A stretch of 64,000 nt of DNA. Origin: Theocolax elegans. Lineage: Eukaryota > Arthropoda > Insecta > Hymenoptera > Cerocephalidae. The notes under the pieces were generated by a model. The model was not told the origin of the DNA, made no database searches, and saw nothing but the letters and a program-made list of their open reading frames with translations. The stretch is from positions 13,690,183-13,754,182 of the forward strand of contig CM047431.1 in NCBI GenBank assembly GCA_026168455.1, written 5' to 3'. The position numbers and the translations under genes were made by a program. Shown in pieces: positions 21,901-33,889 of this stretch. Positions within the stretch are counted from its first letter, which is position 1. Every line of letters begins with the position of its first letter.

Positions 21901-24900
21901 AGTTACGCTGCACGTAACTTGAGACAGCGCTCTTAAGGATTTCACGGCTTCGTTTAGAGTTTGTGGCGATTTTAACTCAGCAATAAATTGTATATTAACC
22001 TGTTTTTTACGTAGTCTGTCGTAAAAAAAAAACAGTACGCGAGTTTATTACCATTATAGTTAATTTTTTTCATTTTTGGGAGTGCCTTGGGGTTGAAAAT
22101 TCCTTTTTCGAATTCGAAAGATGACTGGATTAAAGTAATTGCTGAGCGAAAATTTCAAGCCCACGGGCGTGTGATGGCGACTGTAAGTTTCGGAGCTATA
22201 AACAGTTACGCTGGCTCGTACTGTAGATAGCGATCTTAAAGATTTTTTCGGCTTCGTTTAGGGGTTGTGGCGATTTTGACACAGCAATAATTCTATTTTA
22301 ATCTATATTTATGTACTCTGTTGAAACAAGAACAGTACGCCAATTTATAACTATTATATTTAATTTTTTTATTTTTGGGGTGATTTGGGTCTGAAAATTT
22401 CTTTTGGATTTCGAGGGGTGGCTGGACTTAAAGTACATGCCAAGCTAAAAATTTCAAGCCTAAGTACGTGTGATTGCGACTGTAAGTTTCGCAACTATAA
22501 GCAGTTACGCTGCACGTAACTTTGGACAGCGCACTTAAGGGTTTCACCGCTTCGTTTAGAGGTTGTAGCGATTTTGACTCAGCAATAAATTATATTTTAA
22601 CCTGTTTTTACGTAGTCTGTCGTAAAAAAAACAGTACGCGAATTTATTACCATTATATTTAATTTTTTTTATTTTTGGGGGTGCCTTGGGGTTGAAAATA
22701 CCTTTTTCGAATTCGGAGGATGACTGGGATTAAAGTAATTGCTGAGCGAAAATTTCAAGCCCAAGGGGTGTGATGGCGACTGTAAGTTTTGGAGCTATAA
22801 ACTGTTACGCTGGCTCGTACTGTAGACAGCGATCTTAATGATTTTTCGGCTTCGTTTAGGGGTTGTGTCGATCTTGACTTTTCAATAAATACTATTTTAA
22901 TCAATCTTAATGTACTCTGTTGAAAAAAGAACAATACGCGAATTTATTACCATTATATTTAATTTTTGTTATTATTGGGTGTGATTTGGGTCTGAAAATT
23001 TTGTTTTTCGATTTCGGGGGCCGGGGGGCGACTGGGCTTAAAGTACTTGACAAGCTAAAAATTTCAAGCCCAAGGGCGTGAAATGGCGACTGTAAGTTTC
23101 GGAGCTATAAACAGTTACGCTGGCTCGTACTGTAGACAGCGATCTTAATGATTTTTCGGCTTCGTTTAGGGGTTGTGGTGATTTTGACTCAGCAATAAAT
23201 TATATTTTAACCTGTTTTTACGTAGTTTGTCGTAAAAAGAAAAGTACGCGAATTTATTACCATTATATTTCATTTTCTTTATTTTTTGGGGGTGAGTTGG
23301 GGTTGTAAATTTCTTTTTCGATTTCGGGGGGTGACTCGGCTTAAAGTACATGCTGAGCGAAAATTTCAAGCCCACGGGCGTGTGATGGCGACTGTAAGTT
23401 TCGGAGCTATAAACAGTTACGCTGGCTCGTACTGTAGATAGCGATCTTAAAGATTTTTCGGCTTCGTTTAGGGGTTGTGGCGATTTTGACACAGCAATAA
23501 ATTCTATTTTAATCTATATTTATGTACTCTGTTGAAACAAGAACAGTACGCCAATTTATAACTATTATATTTAATTTTTTTTATTTTTGGGGTGATTTGG
23601 GTCTGAAATTTCTTTTTGGATTTTCGAGGGGTGGCTGGACTTAAAGTACATGCCAAGCTAAAAATTTCAAGCCTAAGTACGTGTGATTGCGACTGTAAGT
23701 TTCGCAACTATAAGCAGTTACGCTGCACGTAACTTTGGACAGCGCACTTAAGGGTTTCACCGCTTCGTTTAGAGGTTGTAGCGATTTTGACTCAGCAATA
23801 AATTATATTTTAACCTGTTTTTACGTAGTCTGTCGTAAAAAAACAGTACGCGAATTTATTACCATTATATTTAATTTTTTTTATTTTTGGGGGTGCCTTG
23901 GGGTTGAAAATACCTTTTTCGAATTCGGAGGATGACTGGGATTAAAGTAATTGCTGAGCGAAAATTTCAAGCCCAAGGGCGTGTGATGGCGACTGTAAGT
24001 TTTGGAGCTATAAACTGTTACGCTGGCTCGTACTGTAGACAGCGATCTTAATGATTTTTCGGCTTCGTTTAGGGGTTGTGTCGATCTTGACTTTTCAATA
24101 AATACTATTTTAATCAATCTTAATGTACTCTGTTGAAAAAAGAACAATACGCGAATTTATTACCATTATATTTAATTTTTGTTATTATTGGGTGTGATTT
24201 GGGTCTGAAAATTTTGTTTTTCGATTTCGGGGGCCGGGGGGCGACTGGGCTTAAAGTACTTGACAAGCTAAAATTTCAAGCCCAAGGGCGTGAAATGGCG
24301 ACTGTAAGTTTCGGAGCTATAAACAGTTACGCTGGCTCGTACTGTAGACAGCGATCTTAATGATTTTTCGGCTTCGTTTAGGGGTTGTGGTGATTTTGAC
24401 TCAGCAATAAATTATATTTTAACCTGTTTTTACGTAGTTTGTCGTAAAAAGAAAAGTACGCGAATTTATTACCATTATATTTCATTTTCTTTATTTTTTG
24501 GGGGTGAGTTGGGGTTGTAAATTTCTTTTCGAATTCGGGGGGTGACTGGGATTAAAGTAGTTGACATGCTAAAAATTTCGAGCCCAAATACGTCTGATTG
24601 TGACTGTAAGTTTCGGACCTATAAGCAGTTACGCTGCACGTAACTTTAGACAGCGCTCTTAAGGATTTCACGGCTTCGTTTAGAGGTTGTGGCGATTTTA
24701 ATGTACTCTGTTGAAAAAAGAACAATACGCGAATTTATTACCATTATATTTAATTTTTTTTTTATTTTTGGGGGTGATTTGGGGCTGAAAATTTCATTTC
24801 GATTTCGGGGGGTGCCTGGGCTTACAGTACTTGGCAAGCTAAAAATTACAAGCCCAAGTGCGTGTGATTGCGACTGTAAGTTTCGGACCTACAAGCAGTT

Positions 24901-26296
24901 TCGCTGCACGTAACTTAAGACAGCGCTCTTAAGGATTTCACGGCTTCGTTTAGAGGTTGTAGCGATTTTGACTCAGCAATAAATTATATTTTAACCTGTT
25001 TTTACGTAGTCTGTCGTAAAAAAAAACAGTACACGAATTTATTACCATTATATTTAATTTTTTTTATTTTTGGGGGTGCCTTGGGGTTGAAAATACCTTT
25101 TTCGAATTCGGAGGATGACTGGGATTAAAGTAATTGCTGAGCGAAAATTTCAAGCCCAAGGGCGTGTGATGGCGACTGTAAGTTTTGGAGCTATAAACAG
25201 TTACGCTGGCTCGTACTGTAGACAGCGATCTTAATGATTTTTCGGCTTCGTTTAGGGGTTGTGTCGATCTTGACTTTTCAATAAATACTATTTTAATCAA
25301 TCTTAATGTACTCTGTTGAAAAGACAATACGCGAATTTATTACCATTATATTTAATTTTTGTTATTATTGGGTGTGATTTGGGGCTGAAAATTTCTTTTT
25401 CGATTTCGGGGGGGCAGGGGGCGACTGGGCTTAAGGTACTTGACAAGCTGAAAATGTCAAGCCCAAGGGTGTGAGATGGCGACTGTAAGTTTCGGAGCTA
25501 TAAACAGTTACGCTGGCTCGTACTGTAGACAGCGATCTTAATGATTTTTCGGCTTCGTTTAGGGGTTGTGGTGATTTTGACTCAGCAATAAATTATATTT
25601 TAACCTGTTTTTACGTAGTCTGTCGTAAAAAAAACAGTACGCGAATTTATTACCATTATATTTAATTTTATTTATTTTTGGGGGTGATTTGGGACTGAAA
25701 ATTTCTTTTTCGATTTCGAGGGGTGGCTGGACTTAAAGTACTTGACAAGCTAATAATTTCAAGCCCAAGTGCGTGTGATTGCGACTGTAAGTTTCGGAAC
25801 TATAAGCAGTTACGCTGCACGTAACTTTAGACAGCGCTCCTAAGGGTTTCACGGTTTCGTTTAGAGGTTGTGTCGATTTTGACTAACAGTTACGCTGCAC
25901 GTAACTTTAGACAGCGCTCTTAAGGGTTTCACGGTTTCGTTTAGAGGTTGTGTCGATTTTGACTTGTCAATAAATTCTATTTTAATATATTTTAATGTAC
26001 TCTGTTGAAAAAAGAACAGTGCACGAATTTATTACCATTATATTTCATTTTTTTATTTTTGGGGTGATTTGGGGCTGAAAATTTCTTTTTCGATTGCGGG
26101 GGGTGACTGGGCTTAAAGTACTTGACAAGCTAAAAATTTCAAGCCCAATGGCGTGAGATGGCGACTATAAGTTTCGGAGCCATAAACAGTTACGCTGTCT
26201 CGTTAATTTAGTCAGCGCTCTTAAGGGTTTGTCGGCTAAGTGTAGGGGTCGTGGCGATTTAGACTCGGCAATAAATTACATTTCAACCTATTTATA

Positions 26297-26514
26297 GGGG
26301 AGTCCGTACTGATTACAGATTTCTGCAATTGATTTTTCAAATACAGTTTTTAATTTATATTTTTTCTAAATTTTTTTAGCACACGCACATTTGTTACACA
26401 TTGTAGAATGTGCCTTAACTCATAAAATTGAACAAATATGGAAATTAAATGATAAATTTGAAAATCTATTAATGTCGGTAAGTGCGTATTTTAAATGAAG
26501 GTACTCCATCCCCT
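26297..26514. mobile_element. ~218-bp MITE carrying an exon-like segment
   Basis: It interrupts a satellite monomer whose intact form (CTATTTTAATGTACTCTG) is seen elsewhere. The ends AGGGGAGTCCGTAC and GTACTCCATCCCCT are imperfect inverted repeats with TA/TTA flanks. The interior has a pyrimidine tract plus AG, 98 bp with one open frame, then GTAAGTG. Confidence 0.65.
26380..26477 (+). other. Exon-like segment inside the MITE
   Basis: Preceded by a T-rich tract ending in TTTTTTTAG and followed by GTAAGTG, both good splice consensus. Within it one frame (from 26382) is open for all 32 codons, including HIVECALTHKIEQIWKLND. It could be a captured host exon or a remnant of an autonomous transposon's gene. 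The protein is not recognised. Confidence 0.4.
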
Positions 26515-26725
26515 TAATGTACTCTGTCGAAAAAAGAATAGTACGCGAATTTATTACTGTTATATTTCGTTTTGTTAATTTTTGGTGGTGATTTCGTGGT
26601 GGAATATTTTTTTCGAGTTCGGGGATTGGCTGGGCTTAAATTACTTATCGAGCTAAAAATTTCAAGCCCAAGTACGTGTGATTGCGACTGTAAGTTTCGG
26701 AGCAATAAATAATTACGCCAGCTTA

Positions 26726-28054
26726 ATATTTAAGCTAGCATATATAGGTGTGAAATCGTGATCGGACACGGCTATAAATTATTGGATTTTGTAATAAATT
26801 AGCATTTAAGTAGTTATAAATTCCTGAATAGGTTTTATTGATTTATTCTTATATGGGTATTCCATCTTTATATACTCTTGAATATTATTAGCAGATATAC
26901 ATTGAAACAGTTTGATTGCCGAGCGGTTGTTTATTTTGTTATCGCGGCAGCTCAGCGGTACGGTTGAACTTACCTTGCGATAGCGGTTACCTGTCCGCTC
27001 TATCAAATCTGTTAATTGTTAGTCTGAAACCGAGATCCGGATGAAGTATGAATTATATTTAGTATAATTACATATTTGGTAGTTGTATCACCTGAATACG
27101 AATTCATGATCGATTTTGCTCTAGCATCCTACGGCCTTCAACAGATCACTGATCGTAGGTCGTCAAAAGGGATGCTTAGATTTTAGGTTCTTACCGATTT
27201 CTTAATGGTCGTGAGGTGGCAAAAAAAATTGCCCTTAGGTGTTCACCAGTCAAAAATACTTTGAAAATCATACATCACATGCGCAAGCTCGATCATTTGT
27301 GAAAATCTTCATATTTCTTTAGGCCTTCAATGATTTGTTAAAGACCAAAGGGGGTTTAAAGGCAGGAAGTGATAGCCAAGAGTCAAGATATTTAAAATGA
27401 ACGGCACAGTACGCTTTTAGGACAATATTATTTTGCCAGTTATGAATAGTCCCCAAAATACCGTTATTAAGAGCTGTGATTCGAAGAGATAGTTAGGGAG
27501 GCTGTAGTGGATGGAGTGTGGTCCGTTTAGCCTGGGATCATATTAGTATTGTCAAGAGATAATAATAAAACTCATTTCCAGTGTTTTCACTTGAATTATT
27601 TTTGGGCCGAAATCCCGCATTATCGATCCTTCCCCTTTGTAGTTTCCAATCTTTTGTTGCTCTATTTACACATTTATTCTCATTATTATGTTATTAGGGA
27701 TATAGAAAATTAATGACTCCAACTTATTTATACACGGTGATTATCGTGTTTTGACCTTTATTGTTGGACTGTGTAATAGTACGTCGGCGGGGAACAGGGA
27801 GAATACAAGAATAAATAACCGACTTATTCAAAATTAAAATAACATTATTAAAAAATGTATTTTTTTTAATTTACTAAATGGCCCTTCTGTATAAATAAAT
27901 AACTTATTCGTAGATGCCCCAAAGATGGCTCAGGTGATCTTTTTGTTCTGGTTCTAACACCACAAAATTATAAATAGTGGTAATTTGCCCATTCACTCGC
28001 AATACACCCTGTCAAAGTGGCACATAGTCACTACATGTTTTGGTTCTTTTTTTT
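26726..28054. other. Unassigned DNA between satellite and foldback element
   Basis: Mixed-composition sequence with no convincing frame, RNA gene or clear repeat. The stretch at 26920-27010 is somewhat GC-richer but I cannot assign it. Confidence 0.5.
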
Positions 28055-29315
28055 ATACACTCTAAACCTAAAAGTGTAAAAACTGTACCTTAAAAGTAGG
28101 AAAAGGTCACTTTAATCGTTTCAAAAAAGAGTAAGTTACTAAAATTGCTCTTTTGAAGAGAGTAAACAACTAAATTTACATATTGAAAAGGGTAAAGCTG
28201 TAATTTTCTACTTTGCCAAAGTGTAAAGTCGCAATCTATACTTTTCTAAAGTATAAAATCCAATACATACTCTATTGAAAAGTATAAATTTCGGACATTA
28301 ATTTCTAAGGAATAAATAGTGGATTTTATACTTTGGCTAAAGTATAAATTGCGATTTTTACTGTATTCAAAAGTATAAATTTTCGGACACTAATTTCTAA
28401 GGAGTATACAGTGCATTTTATACTTTAGCTAAAATGTAAATTGCGATTATTACTCTTTTGAAAAGTATAAATTGTTGGACGTAAATATCAGAAGAGTAAA
28501 TAAATATTTCTTAATACTTATTAAATATTCATTATTGTTTTGCATTTTTTTCTATTTTAATTTACATTATTGCATTGTAGTTCACTATAATTTATTAATG
28601 TTTGTATTAATAAAAAAGATAATTATTATAAATTTTAAATTTTAAAGGAAAAATACATTTTCTTAATCAGTTATTATAATTAAAATAGTAAATAAAAATT
28701 ATACACATAAATGTTATTTTCGCACGATGCAAACACGTACCACATACTTCAACACTCACGGGTACGGAGACAATTCGATAACCAACAATCCGAACTTATA
28801 TTTAAATTGCGCCTCATGGGGGAGTTTAAAGATAGATTATGTTTGATTAAATAGTTTGTTATTCAAATGTATTTATTGATATAAACAGGTTTATTATTTT
28901 AAACTGTAATTATACCTACCATTCACTACTACTGTTTTATATATACAATTTAATATTTATTTACTCTTTTGAAATTAACGTCCAACAATTTATACTTTTT
29001 ATAAGAGTAATAATCGCAATTTACACTTTAGCTAAAGTATAAAATCCACTGTTACTACTTAGAAATTAATGTTCTAATAAATAATTTATACTTTTCAATA
29101 GAGTAAATATTGAATTTTATACTTTAGAAACGTATAAATTGGGACTTTACACTTTGACAAAGTAGAAAATTTCAGTTTTACCGTTTTTAATGTGTAAATT
29201 AATGAGTTTACTCTCTTCAAAAGAGCAATTGTAGTAACTTACTCTTTTAGAAACGATCAAAGTGACCTTTTCCTACTTTTAAGGTAGTTTTTACACTTTT
29301 GTATTTACAGTGTGA
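28055..29315. mobile_element. Foldback element with ~350-450-bp inverted arms
   Basis: The left arm (about 28055-28510) and right arm (about 28960-29315) are inverted copies. Shared landmarks are AAAGTGTAAAAACT, CCTTAAAAGTAGG, GAGTAAGTTACT and a series of short palindromes built on TATACTTT/AAAGTATA. Each arm is itself a chain of ~120-bp subrepeats (GACATTAATTTCTAAGG recurs). The centre (28511-28959) is unique AT-rich DNA without a transposase. The exact ends and target duplication are not clear. Confidence 0.8.
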
Positions 29316-30371
29316 GGATAAAAGAATAAATAAAGTTATTTATATAAAATTTTATATATTTTCAAGCAAGAAAATAAATAAGAATATGTGGTAAAAACGC
29401 AATGTAATTAGTGTGGTACTTTGAAGTTGGCGTTACTGCGCATCAACTAATATTCTAGAAAATTGTTGATTCATTCATAACTCCTTTAAAAAAATATATT
29501 GGTTAAGTTTTATAGAATGCATAATATTGCGAAAAACAAATTAAAATAAATAATGTATATCGATGAAAAGGCAACTATGTCAAAAAAAGTGTACAATGCT
29601 GTGCTACAGGCATCTCTAAATTGTAAAGAACTAAACGGACATAAATTAAATTGCGGTGGTTTAAAAGACTGTTCTATACCAACAAACTGTAAGGTATCTG
29701 GCAATCGTATAGTGTATTTTCAATACATAGCGCATCAAACTATTGTTCTTTTTGCAAGATACCTTCAATGATTCAAAAAATAGAAAAAGATGTGTCTGGT
29801 CTGAGAACTATTTTCAAAGTTCGATGCCGGGAGTGTTTATTAGTTAAGGTAAGCTACATATACATAAGCGTATGTAGCTACACCTGTTAACGAGCATGAG
29901 TGCTTGTCGGAAAAGCTCGTACCCAATCGAAAATGCCCGCGAGAAAGCCGCGCAAGGTATAATAATATCGACTAACAAAAAAATAACTTGAGCTCCACAA
30001 GACATCATTAAGTATTTCGATCAAAAAAACATAACTCTTTCCCAATATTACTATTTTTATGTTATTCTATCCAATCGCCACAACGTCAAAAATTTTAATC
30101 AAGGTGCCGAACAAATTGAACCAAAAGTGCAAATAAAAACAAAATTAATATGTGCTAGAATGAGAAGGGTTACTTATTAACTATCAATTATACATGCTAG
30201 AAGGCAACTGATTGCTTAATAATTACGGGCTAGCTTGAAACAATGATAATAATAATTACAGAAAACGTCATGCAGATACTCGCCAATCATATACTATAAT
30301 TAAATTTATATAATTAGCACACCGTGTTATTATAACATAAAAAAATTTTAAAACAGCAAAATTACTTGATT
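29316..30371. other. Unassigned AT-rich DNA
   Basis: No supported gene. A 72-codon frame at 29553-29771 has no recognisable features. A 9-bp hairpin (AGCTACATA...TATGTAGCT) lies near 29850-29880. Confidence 0.5.
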
Positions 30372-31792
30372 CACCTTTTGACTGCGAGGGTGTTCGATAT
30401 ATCGACCACTTAAAATACACAACATATTTAATGTTTTTAGATCAATTTTGATGTTTTGAATGTATATAAAATAGTTTTATATTTCCTTAAAATATTATTC
30501 ACCTTGAAAATAGGTATTTCAAGGTCAAATTTCATCCCTAGTAGAAGCGAGAATTTTAGAGTGATTTCTTTCGTAATTTTATATACTGTTTATAAAAAAT
30601 CACTGCGGTATCCTTAACCTTGAAAATTTACAGTCAAGATCACATTGTATTTTATTTACATAAGCGAAAGTTTGATCTAGCTTTTTAGCGTTATTGATGA
30701 GGTCAAAACGGGAAAAAAAGTAAAAAAATCCTAAAATTATCTTTGTTTATGAAAATGTATATTTCTCGATGAAATTTTAGTTTCCAAAACAAAATGTCGA
30801 GCTTCAACCTTATTTTTGAAGGTTACATAAATGCTGCGGCATTCATTTTCAGCGTGATCTAAAATCAATGACATAAACACAAAATCTGTTTTTTACTATT
30901 TCGGTCTAGGAGTTGGTATATCTTTATTGTTCGTCAACTGAGTACGAAATAAATGTCATCACTTATTGCAGAAACTCGTCTAAGCTTCAAAAATATTTTA
31001 ATCTCAACAAATTAATTTATTTTTTATTCATTCATATTTATAAATTTATAATACGATGCAGATTGGTACTTCTCATGCATAACTTATTAGTCTCTAGGAT
31101 TTGCACAGTATACAGGGTGTCCCATTTTAAATAACGGATGAGAATATCTAAAAAAATATTGGAGATAGAAAAAAACTTTCTATACAAAAGTTGTAGGGTT
31201 TTTAAGGGGCCAACTGACGGTGATAATAACCATAACCTGAGGTCAAGGGTTAAGGTTATATGAAGGACAAAATGTTTTTTTCAAATAGGAATCAATACTT
31301 TTGACCTCGGAAATGGAAAGAGCGGGATATTTTACGTTCAGTATGATCTTGGCCAAGGTTATGGTCAAGATCATAGTCAGGATCAAAACAATGAACGCGT
31401 ACAGACCTTACGAAAAAAGCCAACCCTATAAAAATATTGAGATGTAGGAGCTGTAGAGTTGCAAGAAAGCCAACTGACGGTATCCTTGACCGTCACCTCA
31501 AGGACAAAGGTCAAAGTCATGTTAGGAATTTTAAGATCTCGACCATCACTAGCTCTCAGCCATACCCAGGATTAACGACGTGGACGTGGCGAGTTTCTAA
31601 TCCCTCTGAGTGTGTAAAATCGTAAAATTTTTTTGCGAAATTTTACAAAAATTATTTAGTAGCTACTTTGCTTTAAGTGCAAAAAACTAAAAAAGTAAGA
31701 ACATACTGTCAGTGCATAATTCGCAACCTCGCTTTAGTTGACCTGATTGAAATAAGATCATTCATCCGTCAGCCCTTTAGTACATAATACCT

Positions 31793-32824
31793 GATTATAC
31801 CTCCAATGAAATAGTAGATATTATTCTTGCGCTTGGAGAATGCCATGGTAATTATGCTCAAGCAGCAAGAATATACCGTAATCGTTTTCCTAATAGAAGA
31901 CACCCAAACGATCGTACCATTGCGAGACTTGTAGAGCGTTAACGACAACGACCACTTGGTCCGCGAGAAAGACGGAGAAATAATGTACCAGAAAGGGATC
32001 ATCCACATGTGCTTGCAGTATTAGGTTTGGTAGCAATTGACCCCCACATTAGTACTCGAACAATTGCAAGACAATTAGGTATTCCAAAATCCACGGTGCA
32101 CCGAATTCTGTAACATTGACACAACAGTTACTTGCTGGGGTCTTTGAACGAAGGCGCCAGTTTTGTGCGTGGGCGCAAATGATAATACAAGGAGATCCAG
32201 AATTTTTTTACTTACGTCCTATTTAGTGATGAAGCTACTTTTCATAATACTGGTCAACTTAACAGGCACAATTGCCATTACTGGTCTGTCGAAAATCCAC
32301 ATTGGCTTCAACAAGTGAATCATCAGCAACGTTAGAGTTTGACCGTGTGGTGCGGTATTATAAATGGAAACTTAATTGGTCCGTATTTCTTCGAAAGCCA
32401 TGTAAATCGCCACTACTATTTACGGTTTTTGAGAAATGATTTACCGGTCTTACTTGAAAATGTTGATCTGCACACAAGACAACGCATGTGGTTTCAGCAC
32501 GATGGTGCACCTGCTCATTTTGTCAGAATAGTTCGTGACTATCTGAACGTCAGATTCACTAAACGATAGATAGGACGTAGTGGATTTGAAGAATGGGGTC
32601 CGAGATCTCCAGATTTGACCAGCTTGGATTTCTTTTTGTGGGGTTATCTGAAAAACATTGTCTACGCTGAAGTACCCACTACAAGAGAAAATATGATGGA
32701 CCGCATAACAATTGCATGTCGCAACATTCCAAGAATCGCTCTTCTAGCCACCATTAGAAGTTTTCAAAATCGAATTCAGTTATGGCTTGATAATAACGAG
32801 CAATTGTTTGAACATCTTATTTGA
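31793..32824 (+). pseudogene. Tc1/mariner transposase pseudogene, DD41D spacing
   Basis: An N-terminal helix-turn-helix-like region (EIVDIILALGECHGNYAQAA; RTIARQLGIPKSTVHRIL) is followed by the catalytic region: LFSDEATFHNTGQ supplies the first Asp, FQHDGAPAHF the second, and SPDLTSLDFFLWG the third. Counting from HD to the Asp of SLDFF gives 41 intervening residues, the spacing described for the rosa (DD41D) group. Stops at 31940, near 32110, at 32336 and at 32567 plus a frameshift near 32115-32180 make this copy inactive. The enzyme would cut the TIRs at TA sites in the nucleus. Confidence 0.85.
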
Positions 32825-32876
32825 TGAATTTCCTGATCAAAGCGTCTTTAAAATCAGATTAGATAACTTACCCTTA

Positions 32877-32975
32877 GAGGAACTATCACCTTGCCTTGAG
32901 TGTCTGGGATAACCACACCTTGCCTTAAGTGGCTGGGACAACTATCGCCTTGCCTTAAGTGGCTGAGACAACTAT
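32877..32975 (+). repeat. ~30-bp triple repeat before the CA microsatellite
   Basis: Three similar units share ACCTTGCCTTAAGTGGCTGG, at the 5' boundary of the LINE fragment. Confidence 0.75.
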
Positions 32976-32981
32976 ACGCCG

Positions 32982-32982
<1 letters not shown>

Positions 32983-33055
<73 letters not shown>
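32983..33055 (+). repeat. (AC)n microsatellite
   Basis: About 36 uninterrupted CA dinucleotides at the junction with the LINE fragment. Frames running through it (Thr-His or Cys-Val repeats) are not genes. Confidence 0.98.
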
Positions 33056-33057
<2 letters not shown>

Positions 33058-33889
33058 GAGAGCCTGCAGGATAGCTGCGCTAAGGGTGGCCCGGGCGTAC
33101 CGAACCGTATCTGACATTGCGCTCTCGGTGATAGCGGGGACCGCCCCCTTCGATCACCTGGCAGCCGAGAGAGCTGAAAGACACCGTGAGGGTGGGCGAT
33201 GCGTAGAAGAGAATCGCTGCCATAACCGATGGTCATTGCGGACCGTAGAGGAGTGGCAGCGGAGATGGGACTCAGCCAGGGACGGCCGCTGGACCTACCG
33301 CATCATCCCGCGGATCCGGGAGTGGGCGAGCAGGAAACACGGCTTCGTCAGTTTCCAGCTTACCCAGGTGTTGACCGGGCACGGATGCTTCCGTAGCTAC
33401 CTATTTCGTATAGGGGTCTACGGCAGCGCAGAGTGCCTGGCTTGTCCAGGGGTGAACGAAGACGTGGAACACGTCCTCCTACGGTGTCCTCGTTTCAGGG
33501 AGGAACGGGACCAGTTTCAAATCACTTGGAGCGGTCCCCTCACCCCTGAGGGCATTAGGGCGTGCCTGCTTGGCTCCCAGGAGGGATGGAACGCGGTAGT
33601 GACCCTCTGTACGTCCGTAGTGGACAGGTTGGGTCTCATCAGAAGAGACGAGGAGAGAAGATTTGCGATAGCAACAGTAGTGGGCTAATCTAGCCGTTGC
33701 CTCCCCCCGCGAAGTAATGCCTTGCGGCGGTTTCCGCGGGGGAATAAAGGTAAGAAAAGAGGTGGAGTTTTAGTGGGTATGCCTATCGACATCCTTCGGT
33801 AGGAGAGTCCCACACACGGGGAGTCTCGCATGGCTCCAGTCATGGTGCATTAAGCATTTCTCCACCTCTTCGGAAAAAAAAAAAACACA
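33056..33889 (+). mobile_element. R1-type non-LTR retrotransposon, 3' end only
   Basis: The C-terminal end of ORF2 (33056-33688) is preserved, including RVARAYRTVSDIALSVIAGT and a C-terminal cysteine-histidine motif (CLACPGVNEDVEHVLLRC, C-x2-C-x7-H-x4-C). Both are characteristic of the R1/TRAS group; the endonuclease and RT are lost to 5' truncation. A 190-bp 3' untranslated region follows, with CGGTTTCCGCGGGGGAATAAA-like sequence and a terminal A tract at 33874-33885. It is GC-rich compared with everything around it. It lies inside the mariner element, so it is the youngest layer of the nest. Confidence 0.85.

Larger units (their letters stand above)
19004..26725 (+). repeat. ~300-bp satellite array, right block, with higher-order repeats
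   Basis: Same monomer as 241-3427, at a step of ~300 bp (GCGACTGTAAG at about 19168, 19765, 20068, 20367, 20667 and 20973). A block of seven monomers repeats at ~2,112 bp: the segment at 19302 recurs at 21414, and that at 20181 at 22293. Part of it recurs again at 23512, about four monomers later. Copies of the higher-order unit are much more alike than adjacent monomers, the mark of recent unequal exchange. Recurrent peptide-like frames (MSKSPQPLNEAEKSLRSLST on the minus strand) are shadows of the repeat. Confidence 0.95.

Noticed and set aside
19949..25327. Repeated minus-strand frames containing MSKSPQPLNEAEKSLRSLST and similar peptides
   Set aside because: They recur because the DNA is a ~300-bp satellite. 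Each is only as long as one monomer without stops, and frame and start vary between copies.
19004..26725. Hammerhead ribozyme in the satellite, as in some animal satellites
   Set aside because: I looked for CTGATGA..GAAA in the monomer. Only CTGAGCGAAAAT-like strings occur, without the required core or stems.
29553..29771. 72-codon frame with Cys residues
   Set aside because: No recognisable domain, no splice context, and a competing minus-strand frame over the same stretch; likely chance.
32854..33236. Frames with long Cys-Val or Thr-His runs
   Set aside because: These are translations of the CA microsatellite, not proteins.
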